From Flaccisagitta enflata (taxonomy: Eukaryota; Chaetognatha; Sagittoidea; Aphragmophora), in assembly GCA_965153355.1 (NCBI GenBank), contig OZ231126.1, positions 103,168,001-103,232,000 of the forward strand: a DNA stretch of 64,000 nucleotides. Reading direction: 5' to 3'. Both the position numbers and the translations under genes were made by a program. Position 1 is the stretch's first letter; every line of letters starts with the position of its first letter. The notes beneath the pieces were generated by a model. That model saw nothing but the letters and a program-made list of their open reading frames with translations. It was not told the DNA's origin and searched no databases. Shown piece by piece: positions 13,940 to 24,744 of this stretch.

Positions 13940-14227
13940 ATGGCAACAAGCAATGATCCACTCTATAATTGCGTGTGTAAAACAGTTAGCAATGAACTTA
14001 ATAAAAATATAGATGAAATGAAATGTTACATAATTATGGAGATGGAAAATAAACCAAAACTCTTTCGAAAAATTGCAGAAACCATGAACAATACAATACA
14101 GAATGAAATTTTCAAAGCAATGCAAATGTTGAGCAAAGAATGCGACGAAATTGGATATGATAACATTGTGCCCACTACTCACATAGGCTGTACAGCGGCC
14201 AATCATCATTGTTTGTGCGACAAATAA
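13940..14227 (+). CDS. Small intronless protein of unknown function
   Basis: A 95-codon ORF starts at ATG 13940 and lies about 140 bp after the end of the copy 1 polymerase, on the same strand. It encodes a mostly helical, Met/Lys/Asn-rich protein (TVSNELNKNIDEMKCYIIME) with a Cys/His cluster at the C-terminus (HIGCTAANHHCLC). The Cys/His end could bind metal. No counterpart was seen between polymerase and gene X in copy 2. No family was recognised. AT-rich codon use matches the neighbouring exons. Confidence 0.5.
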   Translation: MATSNDPLYNCVCKTVSNELNKNIDEMKCYIIMEMENKPKLFRKIAETMNNTIQNEIFKAMQMLSKECDEIGYDNIVPTTHIGCTAANHHCLCDK

Positions 14228-14357
14228 GCTTATGGTCTAAAAAAACTGCATTAACAACACAATCTGTTTTTTTTCTAAATTTGTCGCTTACTGACCTCCG
14301 TTTGCATGTTATTTGATAGATCTTAAAAAAACTTAAGTATAAAAAAACAAAGCAAAC

Positions 14358-14566
14358 ATGTCGATGTCAAAACCAAGTTACCCTGATGACGAGGAATTTG
14401 CCTTTAGATCCAAATCGTTTTATCAGTCCCCCAAAGATAAGGGGCTGAGAATAACTCTGGACAAAGTAAGCAAACAAACAAACATTCAATTTCAACTATT
14501 AACAAGCTAATAACTAACCAACTAACCAATGACACACTTTCAATACAATACATCTCAATAGACCGA

Positions 14567-14630
<64 letters not shown>

Positions 14631-17575
14631 ATCTCAACTCCACCTTTAGTCTTCTGCCTTTTTACCATTGTTTTTTCTTGTTTATATTTATTCTAATTTT
14701 TCCTTTTCTTTCTTCCATCCCAATTCATCCCCCTTTATCAATGCCATCCCTCCACCCTTCCCCCCCTCCCCATAAAACCTCGACTTCGTGGCTTTTTCAA
14801 AGTTCTGCCTCGTCACACCCACCCCCGAAGATGTTCATGTTCAGGCATGATTCTAAAATTCGCTGGGCCGACTATAAAAAAATATATCCAAACTTTGTAA
14901 CATTAATTGTCACTGATTCATATTAATGTTTTTTCATTTCTTTCTTGGTTCATGTGCCATAAAAAAAGTGCTTTATCAATCCAAAAATAAAAACATTCCT
15001 ATGTAAAAGTGTAAAATAAATGCGATAAAATATGGACATATTTTTTTTATGATTGGCCCAACAAATTTTGAATCTTGCCTTGAATAGTTACTGAAAGTGA
15101 ATCAAAAGCGCAAGCCTGACTTTCTCATCGAGTAAGTATAACGCAGCAAACACTTTGTTAAGGCCAAATAAAATTAGCAATTAACAAAATATGTTACCAA
15201 CATACAAACAAACACACACAGCCTATAATAGAGATGCTTTGCCTCACTTAAAAGTAAAAAAAACTACCCCCTTCTTCCCCTACCCTCCCGACACCCCTTT
15301 CTTCTTTTTCTTTTCAGCGGCTTCAAATCCGAAGATGGAGACTTGATCCTAAACACCACTTTGGTCCAGTTTGTCCAGTTAGTTCGAACTGGGGTGTTCA
15401 GGAAGATGCAATACGTCGCCATCATAATAGGAGAATCGCTCCTAGAAGCCCAAGTGGGTTCAAACTAAAACTTGGCACAAGAACTCAAAGACTCTCTTGA
15501 GGTTAGATTTACCAAATCACTTTTTTAAAAAATCAATCAATCAATAGATTATTTAATCAATCAATAAATCTATACATCAACACAATCCCTTAGCTAAACA
15601 ATTTTATTCCTCTCCTACCCTCTTCACATATTCAGGAGTTCACGTGCAGAACAACGTGGGTCACCGACACTGCATATGCATTCACTTCCGAACTGCGAGA
15701 CGCTTTGCATTTGCCTGGATTCGGACCGGATGGCAAGCCACGATGTTATCCAGCGGGTGAGAAATAAAAGTGAAATTTAGATCTAGAAAAAACTGAAATT
15801 TACTTCATAACTCACTGCAGGCCCGCTAACCCCCCCTTCCTCCCACCCCACCCACCTTTCTAATTTGCATAGGTGGATACTACCGATTTGGCCGGCTATT
15901 CCGCCCAGGACCTGATGGAAAGTTCGTTTACATGCCTACTCACGACCAAAGTAAGTCACATTGAATACGCGACAAGTCAGTAAATAAAGAGATAAGCAGG
16001 AGCGGCAATGCAAAAAAAAACGCTCGCAAATTTCAAAAATGTGACTGATGGAACAAACAGAAGGACCGACCGACCGACACAGCCAGTTGCAAAGTCACGT
16101 GTCCTCAAACAAAAAAATCAATTGCCCAACTAAAATTTTATGCACACATTTATTCACCAAACAGATCGCGAACCAAAGGGGACGGGCTTCTCTTTGAGCT
16201 CAAAAGCGTTTTTGGCCTTCATTGAAGGCGTGATGCTGCTTCCCGTGGAAGGGCGAGTGTCAAGGAGAGACTTCACGCTACGCGAAATTGAAGAAGGACG
16301 AAGCGACAGCGCCAACAAGGTAATTTTTTACAATGTGACCAAAACATACTCATTCGATGTCACTCGTATATTCCAACGACATCTTAGAGTTATTTTATCA
16401 TTCATTTCAAACTTTATTACACCAACCATCCCGCAATATAGGAAATCCCAAACACTTCCGCTTCCAAAAATGACGCGTTTGCTGAATGCGAAAGACTGGA
16501 CGCATACAACATCTGCAAAAGGAACAAGAAAAAAGACAACCTGGAAAGCACGACAAATTACTTCCAGGCAAGTTAAAATCTTTTTCTCAGTTATGAATTG
16601 TTTTATCTTCTAATATGCATAAAAAATAAATGAATAAATGAATAAATGAATGAATGAATGAATGAATGAATGAATGAATAAATGAATGAATGAATGAATG
16701 AATGAATGAATGAATGAATGAATGAATAAATGAGAATCAACCTGAATCAATTTTAATCACTTTTCTTTTTTCTCTTCCCTTTTTCTCATTTCTCATCCCA
16801 TTCTCTACTTCTTTTTAAGAAATGCCTATAAAATACTACCTGTTACAACAATTTTGCACCTCTAACTAAATCCAAGTAAACAATTTTAAAAAAATAAAGT
16901 AACATTATGTATTTAAACATAGTCATTTTGCAAAAAAATTGTTGAACAAATGTTATTTTATAGGCGCTTCTTAAAAACGCAAGAGAGGATCACAGCAAAA
17001 TTTGCAGCATCAAGCCAGAGTACGGTCACTGTGCTACGTGCGAGATTGATCCCAAAGAGATCGACCTTTGGGATTCTCTTCACCGTGGATCAAATGTGCT
17101 GGCCGAAAACGACAAAAAAACGCTGACACAAATAATCCAAGAAGAAAAGTGGATAACAAGCGAAAAACCAGAAGGTATACCATTCATTCATTCATTCATT
17201 CATTCATTCATTCATTCATTCATTCATTCATTCATTCATTCATTTATTCATTCATTCATTCATTCATTCATTAATCATTCAATCATTCTTTCATTGTTTC
17301 ATTCAATCATTCATTCTTTCATTCATTCATTTGTATACTTCTTTATCATTTATTCATTCGATCCTATCCCTTATCAACCTTATTATTTTTTTCCTTACTT
17401 TCTGCATCTGCTCCATACAGTTAATGCGACCGGGTCTCAAAAAGAACTGATGACCGGTGAAAAGCGCCAATATTCGGCAAATGAGCTTCTACAACGCGAA
17501 CGAAAACGCAGAGCGGAAGAGGCCAACTCGAAAAAAGACACAGCCAGCGACAAGGACAATGGAGATATGCCATGA
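14358..17575 (+). CDS. Gene X, copy 1: nine-exon protein of unknown function
   Basis: Exons 14358-14465, 15088-15131, 15318-15501, 15636-15756, 15873-15950, 16165-16319, 16442-16567, 16964-17174 and 17421-17575 join with every phase consistent, giving about 393 codons. A single in-frame TAA lies at 15466-15468. The homologue on the minus strand at 29393-32864 matches throughout: SPKDKGLRITLDK in exon 1, the segment around TGFSLSSKAFLAFIE, a CxxC pair (GHCATC) and a basic ELLQRERKRR tail. Two internal segments have a strand-turn-strand then helix layout (GxxL...F..L), loosely like PC4-type single-strand binding folds; this is weak. The intron at 16568-16963 begins GCAAGT, so it is a GC-AG intron. 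The intron at 15951-16164 contains a GTCG-hairpin repeat and is absent from copy 2. The gene follows the polymerase in both modules, which suggests a role in the same replication system. Confidence 0.6.
14571..14632. repeat. (TC)n microsatellite inside the first intron of gene X copy 1
   Basis: A pure TC array lies within the intron that follows exon 14358-14465. Confidence 0.9.
15990..16128 (+). repeat. GTCG-hairpin introner-like repeat in a copy-specific intron
   Basis: Landmarks in order are GCAGGAGCGGCAATG, AAAAATGTGAC, GACCGACCGACCGACAC, GTTGCAAAGTCACGTGTCC and poly-A. It occupies most of the 214-bp intron 15951-16164 of gene X copy 1. In copy 2 the matching sequence is a single uninterrupted exon (31316-31585). 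Confidence 0.7.
16626..17345. repeat. (TGAA)n and (CATT)n arrays in introns of gene X copy 1
   Basis: (TGAA)n at 16626-16733 lies in the intron 16568-16963. (CATT)n at 17182-17340 lies in the intron 17175-17420. Confidence 0.9.
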
Positions 17576-18858
17576 AGCTATGTTCACAACACATGGCATG
17601 CGCTCCAAATCAAGACCAAGCAAATCGAAAAAACGGAATTTGACCCAGGCAGCTCTTGACCTCCACCCCCTTTCTCTTTTCCTTTCAATCTTTTTCTCCT
17701 TCTCTCAGTCCTTAACACTCTCAACCCTCCTCCCCCCCCTTTCCTCTGGTCTTCTAATTTCTCCTTCTTCTCTCTTCTCATTCACTATTACCCCCAACCC
17801 CCCCCCTTCACCCCAATATTAATCCTTCTTCAACACATTAACACATAAACATGGGCGAAGTAAACGCAATTTAGGAATGAACGGATTCATGTTTCTTATA
17901 TACCAAATGATGAGTTTTTATTGTTTTAATCACTCTTCAACTTTTGTTTGACTCGCACTCAACCCCCCCCCCCCCCCCGCCGTTATCGTTTAATTTCTCT
18001 TTTAGCTTTGTTTGATTCACACCACACCCCTCCCCTCTCTCCCTCCACCCTTTCTTCCCTCCAACCGAGATTGTTATCTTCAAAAATGACTGCCAAATTT
18101 TAATTCCAAACCGCGCGTCTTTATCATATGAAAACATCTTGTCTGATTATAAAATCACGAAACATAACCACAGCCAACAAAATATCGCAACTTGTGATAA
18201 AATTCAATACTGTTAACAATAATCAAAAAGAATCAATCTATCAATCATTTTTAGATTATTTTAATTAAAATTAATATATATTATTTATTTTGTGTAAAAT
18301 GTAATTACAAAGTTTTGCATCTATAATTATTTTGTTGGCTTTATTACACTTATAAAGGTATATGTGATGTATTTTTTCAAAGACAAAAAACTTAAATCTG
18401 AACACTGATATTCAATACTGCTGTTTGATAACCGTGTGTAACATTTTATTGAGAAAAAAACTTGTAATATAGAATACCAATTATTTCTTAAATGTTTTTT
18501 TATATGTCGTGTCAATTTTTTTCAACTTCATGTTACAAATAAAAAGCATGCCAATAGAAAAGAAAAAAAACCAAATCACTTCTTCAAAAAAAGTCTTTTA
18601 TATGATAGTGGTCTTTTTTTTAAAGTTAGACTGGACATTTTTGTCACCAAATTCAAACAGAGGGCACTACAAAAAATATTGCAATTTCAACAGAAGAGCA
18701 ATGCAATAAAATAGGAATTCGATCCAACTTTTAGCCGGCTAGCTTTTTCTCCTCACCTAAGCAAGACAGTCACTACGTTTCCGTCAATCTTACTAAGCAA
18801 ATCAACGAGTTAAAAACGAGAAGAAAAAAGAATTAGCAGCGAAATAAAATCATAAAAA
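17576..18858. other. Intergenic spacer between gene X and the membrane-protein gene
   Basis: No exon was supported. The first part is pyrimidine-rich (TCTC/CCCC runs to about 18060), including a poly-C run at about 17965. The rest is AT-rich. It presumably holds the 3' end of gene X and the promoter of the next gene. Confidence 0.5.
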
Positions 18859-21800
18859 ATGGATATAAGTTCATTTGATCGACGAGCGAGGAAAACCTGC
18901 CTAAAGGCGGCAATTACAGAATGCAGGTTGGTGTACAACAATTCCTTGCAATAACGAACTCTGTATATACATCACTAGTGCCCCCAGGGTGGAAAAAAGT
19001 TCAAGTTGAGTGACCATTGCCCACTTGTTTTTTAGGCTCACTCAATGCGGAGAATGTTTTCTAGCCAAATTCAAATCATCCTTGGGGCGCTTTTTGAAAA
19101 AAGTGAAAAATTCAAAAACTTTTGCATGATTTTTGATAAAGAAATTTGCAGGTTGGTTCAACTTATTTTTTGATAGCATATTGTTATTCCTGATGAAATT
19201 CCCTTTAATTTGATAGGTCGCACTATAGGGTTTTGAAAAGAATTAAAAGTTTCATTTTTTGTGCTACCGCTACAAAAATCATAACGGTGGCCTAAAAAAT
19301 GAAAGTTGTATTTTTTTAAAAACCCTATAGTGCGACCTATCAAATAAAAGGGAATTTTGCCTGGATTGATAATATGCTGTCAAAAAATAAGTCATACTAA
19401 CCTGTGAAATTTTGTATGCAAAATCAATCTAAAAATCTTAAATTTTTCATTTTATTCAAAAAGCGCCCCAAGGATGATTTGATTTTGGCTAGGAAACACT
19501 TCCCCACATTGAGTAGAGCCTACAAAACCAGGTGGGGGCAGTGGTCACTAAACTTGAACTTTTTTCCACCCTGAGGGCACTAGTGACACAAAAGCTTTAA
19601 ATGATCAGCGGTACCCATTACACTCCTGTGTAAATATATATGTAAACATGAGATATTTGAGGTCATAACACAAATGAATTAAAAGCAAAACGAATTAGCA
19701 AAGCTAAATTACACAAACTAACACCAATTGCAAAACGGACAGGCAGAGGCAGAAAATGCGTTGTTTTCACACCTTTTTGACTCGTGCTCATGAACCAACA
19801 AACAGACGGACCGACGGAAAACAAGATATACAATCGCGTAATACACAACTTGACTGACAAACTGACAGACTAACAAACTAGCATAATAACATGTTGACAA
19901 ACTGAATAACTGACAGATTAACAGACTAAACAGAATGACAAACTGACAGATTGGCAGATTGACAGACTGGCAAACTGACAGACTGACAGACTGACAAAAC
20001 TGACAGACTGACAGATTGACAAACTGACAAACTGACAGACTGACAGAGAAAACAGACCAATCCAGTCGCGGGCGGTTCGAACAGGAACAATAGAACAAAA
20101 AAACTGCTCGGAATTTAAAGATGTTACGGACAGACCAACGGACCAACGGACCAATCGACACGGCAAGATGTAGAGTCACGTGTCCACAACTAAAAATAAT
20201 AACAACAATTCTTTTCTTTCCCCAGTCATAACGCGCTTAACGGATACTCCTTGTGCAACAAGGATCTTCTCACGGACGGCTGCATCATCAAAGTGCTTCA
20301 GAGCAAAGGCGCTGTCGGTCCGACGAAGATTCCGGCAACAACGTCCGTCAAAGGCATCTATTGGCATGAAGATGTGACCTGGCATGACGTCACCGAAGAG
20401 ACGACGACGACGACGACTACTACTACGTCAACGACCGATGTCGGCTGGTTGGAGAATGCTCTCCGCAAGGCGCCTGCCATTCTGCGCCTTCTCACGCCAT
20501 CAACGACGCCACCAACAACAACAACGTCTTCATCGACGCCACGCCGCGCTCCATCAAATTGGCGTTATCCGTCTCTGCCGTTGGGAAACCGCCGATTTCC
20601 TCCGTCAACGAGAAATGACGTCGACGATAACGACGACGATAACGATTCTGGTAGCGGCGCGAACGTTGGATTCTAACGTTGACGCCATCATTGCGCCACC
20701 GCGGTCAGATACCGCCGTCGTCGACGGCGAATTGGACGTCAGCGACACCGGCGTCAAAACTATCATTGGTCCATCGCGGCCGAAGACGAAGACCGTCGAT
20801 GTTGCCGACGCTGCCAACGCTGCCGACGCTGCCAACGCTGCCGACGGTGCCGACGCTGCCGACGCTGTCGACACTGCCAACGACGCCAAAGTGAAAGTCG
20901 TAATGAAGGTGGAAGCGGCGACCAACGACGAACCTGTGCGCGTGAAAACGGAGCCGCTTGATGTAGGCGACGAGCCTACAGTGGAAGCGGCGACCGAGGA
21001 CGAGCCTGTCCGTGTGAAGACGGAGCCGCTTGATGTAGGAGACGAGCCTACAGTGGAAGCGGCAATCGAGGACGAGCCTGTCCATGTGAAGACGGAGCCG
21101 CTTCATGTCGAAGACGAGCCGACAATGGACGTCAAGCCGGTCGTCATTCATCAGCGCGTAGATGTCGACAAGCCATTGGAGAATGACGACGCGTTGGAAC
21201 GCGTCGAAGAGCCGCATCACGTCGACGAGCCGAATCACGTCGACGCGTCGACCCCCGTCGACAAACCGTCCGTCGACGAGCCATTGGAGGTTGACGCTGA
21301 CGAAGGACAACGTCTCGTCGACCAAATTGAAGTCAACGACAACGCCACGATGATAACGCCGATGACAACAACGACGACATCCTCCAGCGGTGTTGAAGTC
21401 GACATGCCGCTCAAAATCACGGCGACGCCGGAAGTCATCGTCGACTCGCCAACAGACGAAAAGAAGACGACCATTGAAGTGCCCATCCTCACCACAACGT
21501 CATCCTCAACGTCTTCTTCGTCGTCATCCAAAATTTTGACGGCGATTCGGTCCAAATCGCCGCCACTTACTCCAACTCTCACTTCCAGCGCACTTCCTCC
21601 TCATTCCCCTCTTCCTAATTCCACGTCGAAAGCGCTTCCCACGACTTCCGGTCCCGCCGTTTCGCCAATGGTCGCGCAACTGAGCACCATCGTCACCTAT
21701 TGGTATGTAGAAAATCAGAAAACAAAAGAAAATCATTTTGAAAAAAACAAAACCAAGAGAGAAAATAACCTCGAACTATGGATTCTTATAGGGTTAAATA

Positions 21801-23203
21801 TTTTTGGTCTATCTTATATCAGTGTTCTTGGAACCGTCATCATGCTCCTGTTTTTGGCTCTCGTGGCCACCTGCCACAAAATGAGGAGGAGAATGGGCGG
21901 ACGCATCACACGTGACGCCAGCAAGGAGAAGGTATTTACACTCCATTATAACACCACAACACAATTATTCTATTGAACAATGTATCAGCAAATAAGAAAC
22001 CATCAATATAATAAAAAAATAAAGCATCATAACCGTATAATTACTATTAACCCCCATGAAAATCTGCAGATCGCGTTAACCATGCTTCAACCTCGCACAA
22101 AGCGCGATTTAATTGCGCGTAATCGAGCGCCAATGTCAGTGGAAAACCCAGCCTTCAGGATGGAGTTATTCCACGACACCTCCATTCATCCACCCTTCCC
22201 AAACATCATCAACAACAACAGAAACAATAACAATAATAACAATAACAACGACATTACAACACCAAAGACCATTGACAACGACATTACCACACCCAAAACC
22301 GTTATTACCGCCGACATTCACAACACAGACAACATTAACAACACTGACAACAATAACCACCTTAACAACAACAACAATAACGAAAGCTTCGGAATGACAG
22401 GTAACAGTAATGCAAACAACAATCACGGAGACAGTAACAGCTTACCACCCAATTGGCGTTACAACGAAGAACACAACATCAACACTGACAACATTGACAA
22501 CTTGCAATGCAATACTAACAACAACAATAACAAGAGAAATGACAACAGTCTACAAGATCAGCAAAACAACAACGATTTAAGCAAAAATTGGAGTAACAAC
22601 ACTTGTGAACCTTTAGACAACAGTAACAACAGTCAGAAAAACAAGACCAACAGTTACGACACTATATACAGTGAAAGCTGGAGCCATGAAGAATGGGATG
22701 ATGATGATTCGGATCACTACAGAGACAACGCACAGTATACAGACAGCAACAGAGGTAGCAACAAAAATTTGACAAGTGAGAACAATCTACAACATCAGCA
22801 AAACAACAGCAATTTAGGCGGCAGCTGCAGTAACAACACTTGTGAACCATTAGACAACAAAAATGAAAAAAGTGAAATGAATCAAAATAGAAACAGCAAC
22901 AGTTTAGCCAAAATTGAAAAGCACCGGAACAAAAATGATAGTCAATATACATCAGCAGTAAAATTAAACACAGATGATAAAACCAGCGTCGACAGTGTTC
23001 CAAACACACCACCTCCAACTATCCCATTTCAAATAGTTTGGGTATCAGCTTCAACTCAGGGCAGTTTGGATGATGGAAATGTCTATGAGAGCATTGAAAA
23101 TAACATGCATTTATTGGAAACTACATTAAACTCAAACCCAGAATTGCCAAAACGCCACAGCACCTTGGACATGGACCTCCCAGCCAACCAATCCACGTCA
23201 TGA
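18859..23203 (+). CDS. Long single-pass membrane protein with repetitive acidic region and Asn-rich tail
   Basis: Exons 18859-18926, 20226-20650, 20709-21931 and 22070-23203 give 949 residues with phases consistent at each junction. The 58-bp intron 20651-20708 resolves what otherwise looks like a frameshift. Order: a Cys-containing N-terminus (RRARKTC, CNKDLLTDGC), a Thr/Ser-rich stretch, short Ala/Asp repeats (NAADAANAADGADAAD), three copies of a roughly 23-residue acidic repeat around RVKTEPLDVGDEPTVEAA, a Ser/Thr/Pro stalk, one hydrophobic helix at about residues 520-553 followed by HKMRRRMGGR, and a roughly 400-residue tail with poly-Asn. The basic residues after the helix suggest the tail is cytoplasmic. 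No N-terminal signal peptide is evident, so an upstream exon may be missing. The family is unknown. In copy 2 the corresponding place holds only a signal-peptide exon at 27954-27837. Confidence 0.55.
18972..19586. mobile_element. 615-bp foldback element within an intron
   Basis: The whole element is an imperfect palindrome. The left end is TCACTAGTGCCCCCAGGGTG and the right end is its inverted copy. The arms continue through GCGCTTTTTGAAAAAAGTG and GATAGGTCGCACTATAGGG to a centre near 19280. It has no coding capacity. It lies in intron 1 of the membrane-protein gene (18927-20225), so the foldback would be transcribed as a large RNA hairpin. Confidence 0.75.
19595..20195 (+). repeat. GACA/GACT-rich tract ending in a GTCG-hairpin introner-like repeat
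   Basis: From about 19855 to 20045 there are many ACTGACAGACTGACAAACTG-type units. At 20090-20195 a repeat copy reads GACCAACGGACCAACGGACC, then GATGTAGAGTCACGTGTCC and AACTAAAAATAA. It ends about 30 bp before the acceptor at 20225. Confidence 0.65.
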
Positions 23204-23295
23204 ACCATAGTCCATCTTGCCCCATGTTTGGCCTCGAACCACTCAAACCCGACCAACGCCGCCGTTCCTTGCCCTTAGTCTCCAGGGTACCCAAA

Positions 23296-23946
23296 ATGGA
23301 GTTCATTGCCAATTTACCACCAGACTCGGTAATTGCTATTTTGTTTTTTCTAGAAACTGCAATATCAAGCATTGACTGTCACCAACAATTAACATTACTC
23401 CCTAATCCACTTTTTTTAACCAGTTTTTTTTCTAATATTAATATGGACATTATCTGTTACAGAGCATACTGTCGGACATGTCGAAACCAGGATGTGAGAA
23501 ATTTTGCTTTCCGTATCTAACTCGCTCCATGTACCCAAAATATGCAAGGGAGCAACTGAACACCTCCGCTATATCAATTTAAAAGTAAGACTACACTTTA
23601 TTCATATATTATCTATCATTTTAACAAATCCAAAATCCGCAACACAATACTAATTTAAAATTAAACATCACACTCAATCATTACCTCTCAGAAACTCGAT
23701 GATCCTAACGACCGTTACGTCTCTCCTCTATCGCCAGAGACTTTAGTTCCATCCTATCCGTCGTACAACTTCGTCGACGAAGTGTTGGACTCGGATGCCG
23801 CTTCCGACGATTCGAGCGACGTTGACGAAAACCAACTGTTATGGGATCGTCGATTTGACCGCGACACTCTTACAATGAGAAGACGCGTCGATCATGTTTC
23901 GCGTGGCCACTACATCGACCACCGTCCTCGCTTAAACCGCCATTAA
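23296..23946 (+). CDS. Possible small acidic gene or alternative 3' exons (uncertain)
   Basis: Three exon-like pieces follow the membrane-protein gene. 23296-23328 (MEFIANLPPDS) ends at TCG|GTAATT. 23463-23582 follows CTGTTACAG, encodes a Cys-containing segment (SKPGCEKFCFPYLTRSMYPK) and ends in TAA. 23692-23946 follows ACCTCTCAG and encodes an acidic stretch (VLDSDAASDDSSDVDENQLL) with a basic end. The first two join in frame. The third does not join in frame to the second, so either the second exon has another donor or they belong to different transcripts. An AATAAA-like signal follows near 24050. No family was recognised. Confidence 0.35.
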
Positions 23947-24114
23947 TTACTTAATTCATTTTATATATCTCGATGTGGATCCCGACGTGTTTTTATGCCT
24001 CTTGTAAATAATGCTTTTAATTTGAATAGTTTTGCTTTTTCTTATTTCAATAAAAAAATTATTACAACTTAAAAAAATTTAATAACAAAGCAATAGTTCA
24101 TTTGCATATTGCAG

Positions 24115-24153
24115 ACCGGCGCCAGCCCTTCGGGGCTGGCGCCGGTTTTTTTT
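24115..24153 (+). terminator. GC-rich hairpin with TTCG loop and T run, terminator-like
   Basis: A perfect 14-bp stem (24115-24128 paired with 24133-24146) closes a TTCG tetraloop with a C-G closing pair, followed by eight T. It looks like a bacterial intrinsic terminator but sits in eukaryotic sequence, 170 bp after the last exon piece at 23946. In RNA the C(UUCG)G loop would be exceptionally stable. Because T runs read as A runs on the other strand (AAAAAAA at 24154), the signal is directional mainly on the plus strand. Its role is unknown. Confidence 0.6.
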
Positions 24154-24629
24154 AAAAAAAGCCTTTTTTTCACACCAACATCTTACACTTTATTCATAAC
24201 ATTCATTTACTACATTTCACTGTCGTCGTGTTTAAAATAAAACAACTGCATGGTTTATAAAAATTTATCTTTTTCTTCATGTGGTAACGTGCTCCAATTC
24301 AAAGAAACAGCAAAACTAACAAAAAATCCATGATGAGATAGAAATATCATTGCTCCATCGCGTTCAAAAACTACTACGCGACTTGAAGGAGAAGGAAGAA
24401 CTGAATCATCTGATTCTTTCCTTGAACAGAATTCAGTTACAGTTCAACAGCTAGCAAGAAAACGAGATCTGAGTCTCTCTCTTTTCTTAAACACGCAGAG
24501 AAGAATCATTTTTGAATCGAAAGTCGAGAGAAGTTTTAAATTGAAATAACTTGCACTCGGATAATCCATCCTTTTTCCATTCCAACTTCGAGATCACTTA
24601 ATTATAGTATGTATCCCAAAGCTTCATAT

Positions 24630-24715
24630 ACATTATTACTGACCGACTGACCGACAGACTAACCAACAGACACAGCCAGTTAAAGAGGTGCTTTGTCGCA
24701 CTTAAAAAAAAAAAA
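24630..24715 (+). repeat. GTCG-hairpin introner-like repeat (short copy)
   Basis: It reads GACCGACTGACCGACAGAC, ACACAGCCAGTTAAAGAGG, then TGCTTTGTCGCACTTAAAAA. It is an intergenic copy just left of the large palindrome. Confidence 0.5.
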
Positions 24716-24744
24716 TCATTTTGTTGGTGCAGTTTAACTCCACT

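Noticed and set aside
20384-20708. A frameshift in the membrane-protein gene near 20.65 kb
   Set aside because: A 58-bp GT-AG intron at 20651-20708 links the two frames in phase, so no frameshift is required.
24115-24153. Bacterial contamination as the source of the terminator-like hairpin
   Set aside because: Flanking DNA on both sides is the same AT-rich, intron-bearing type with no bacterial genes.
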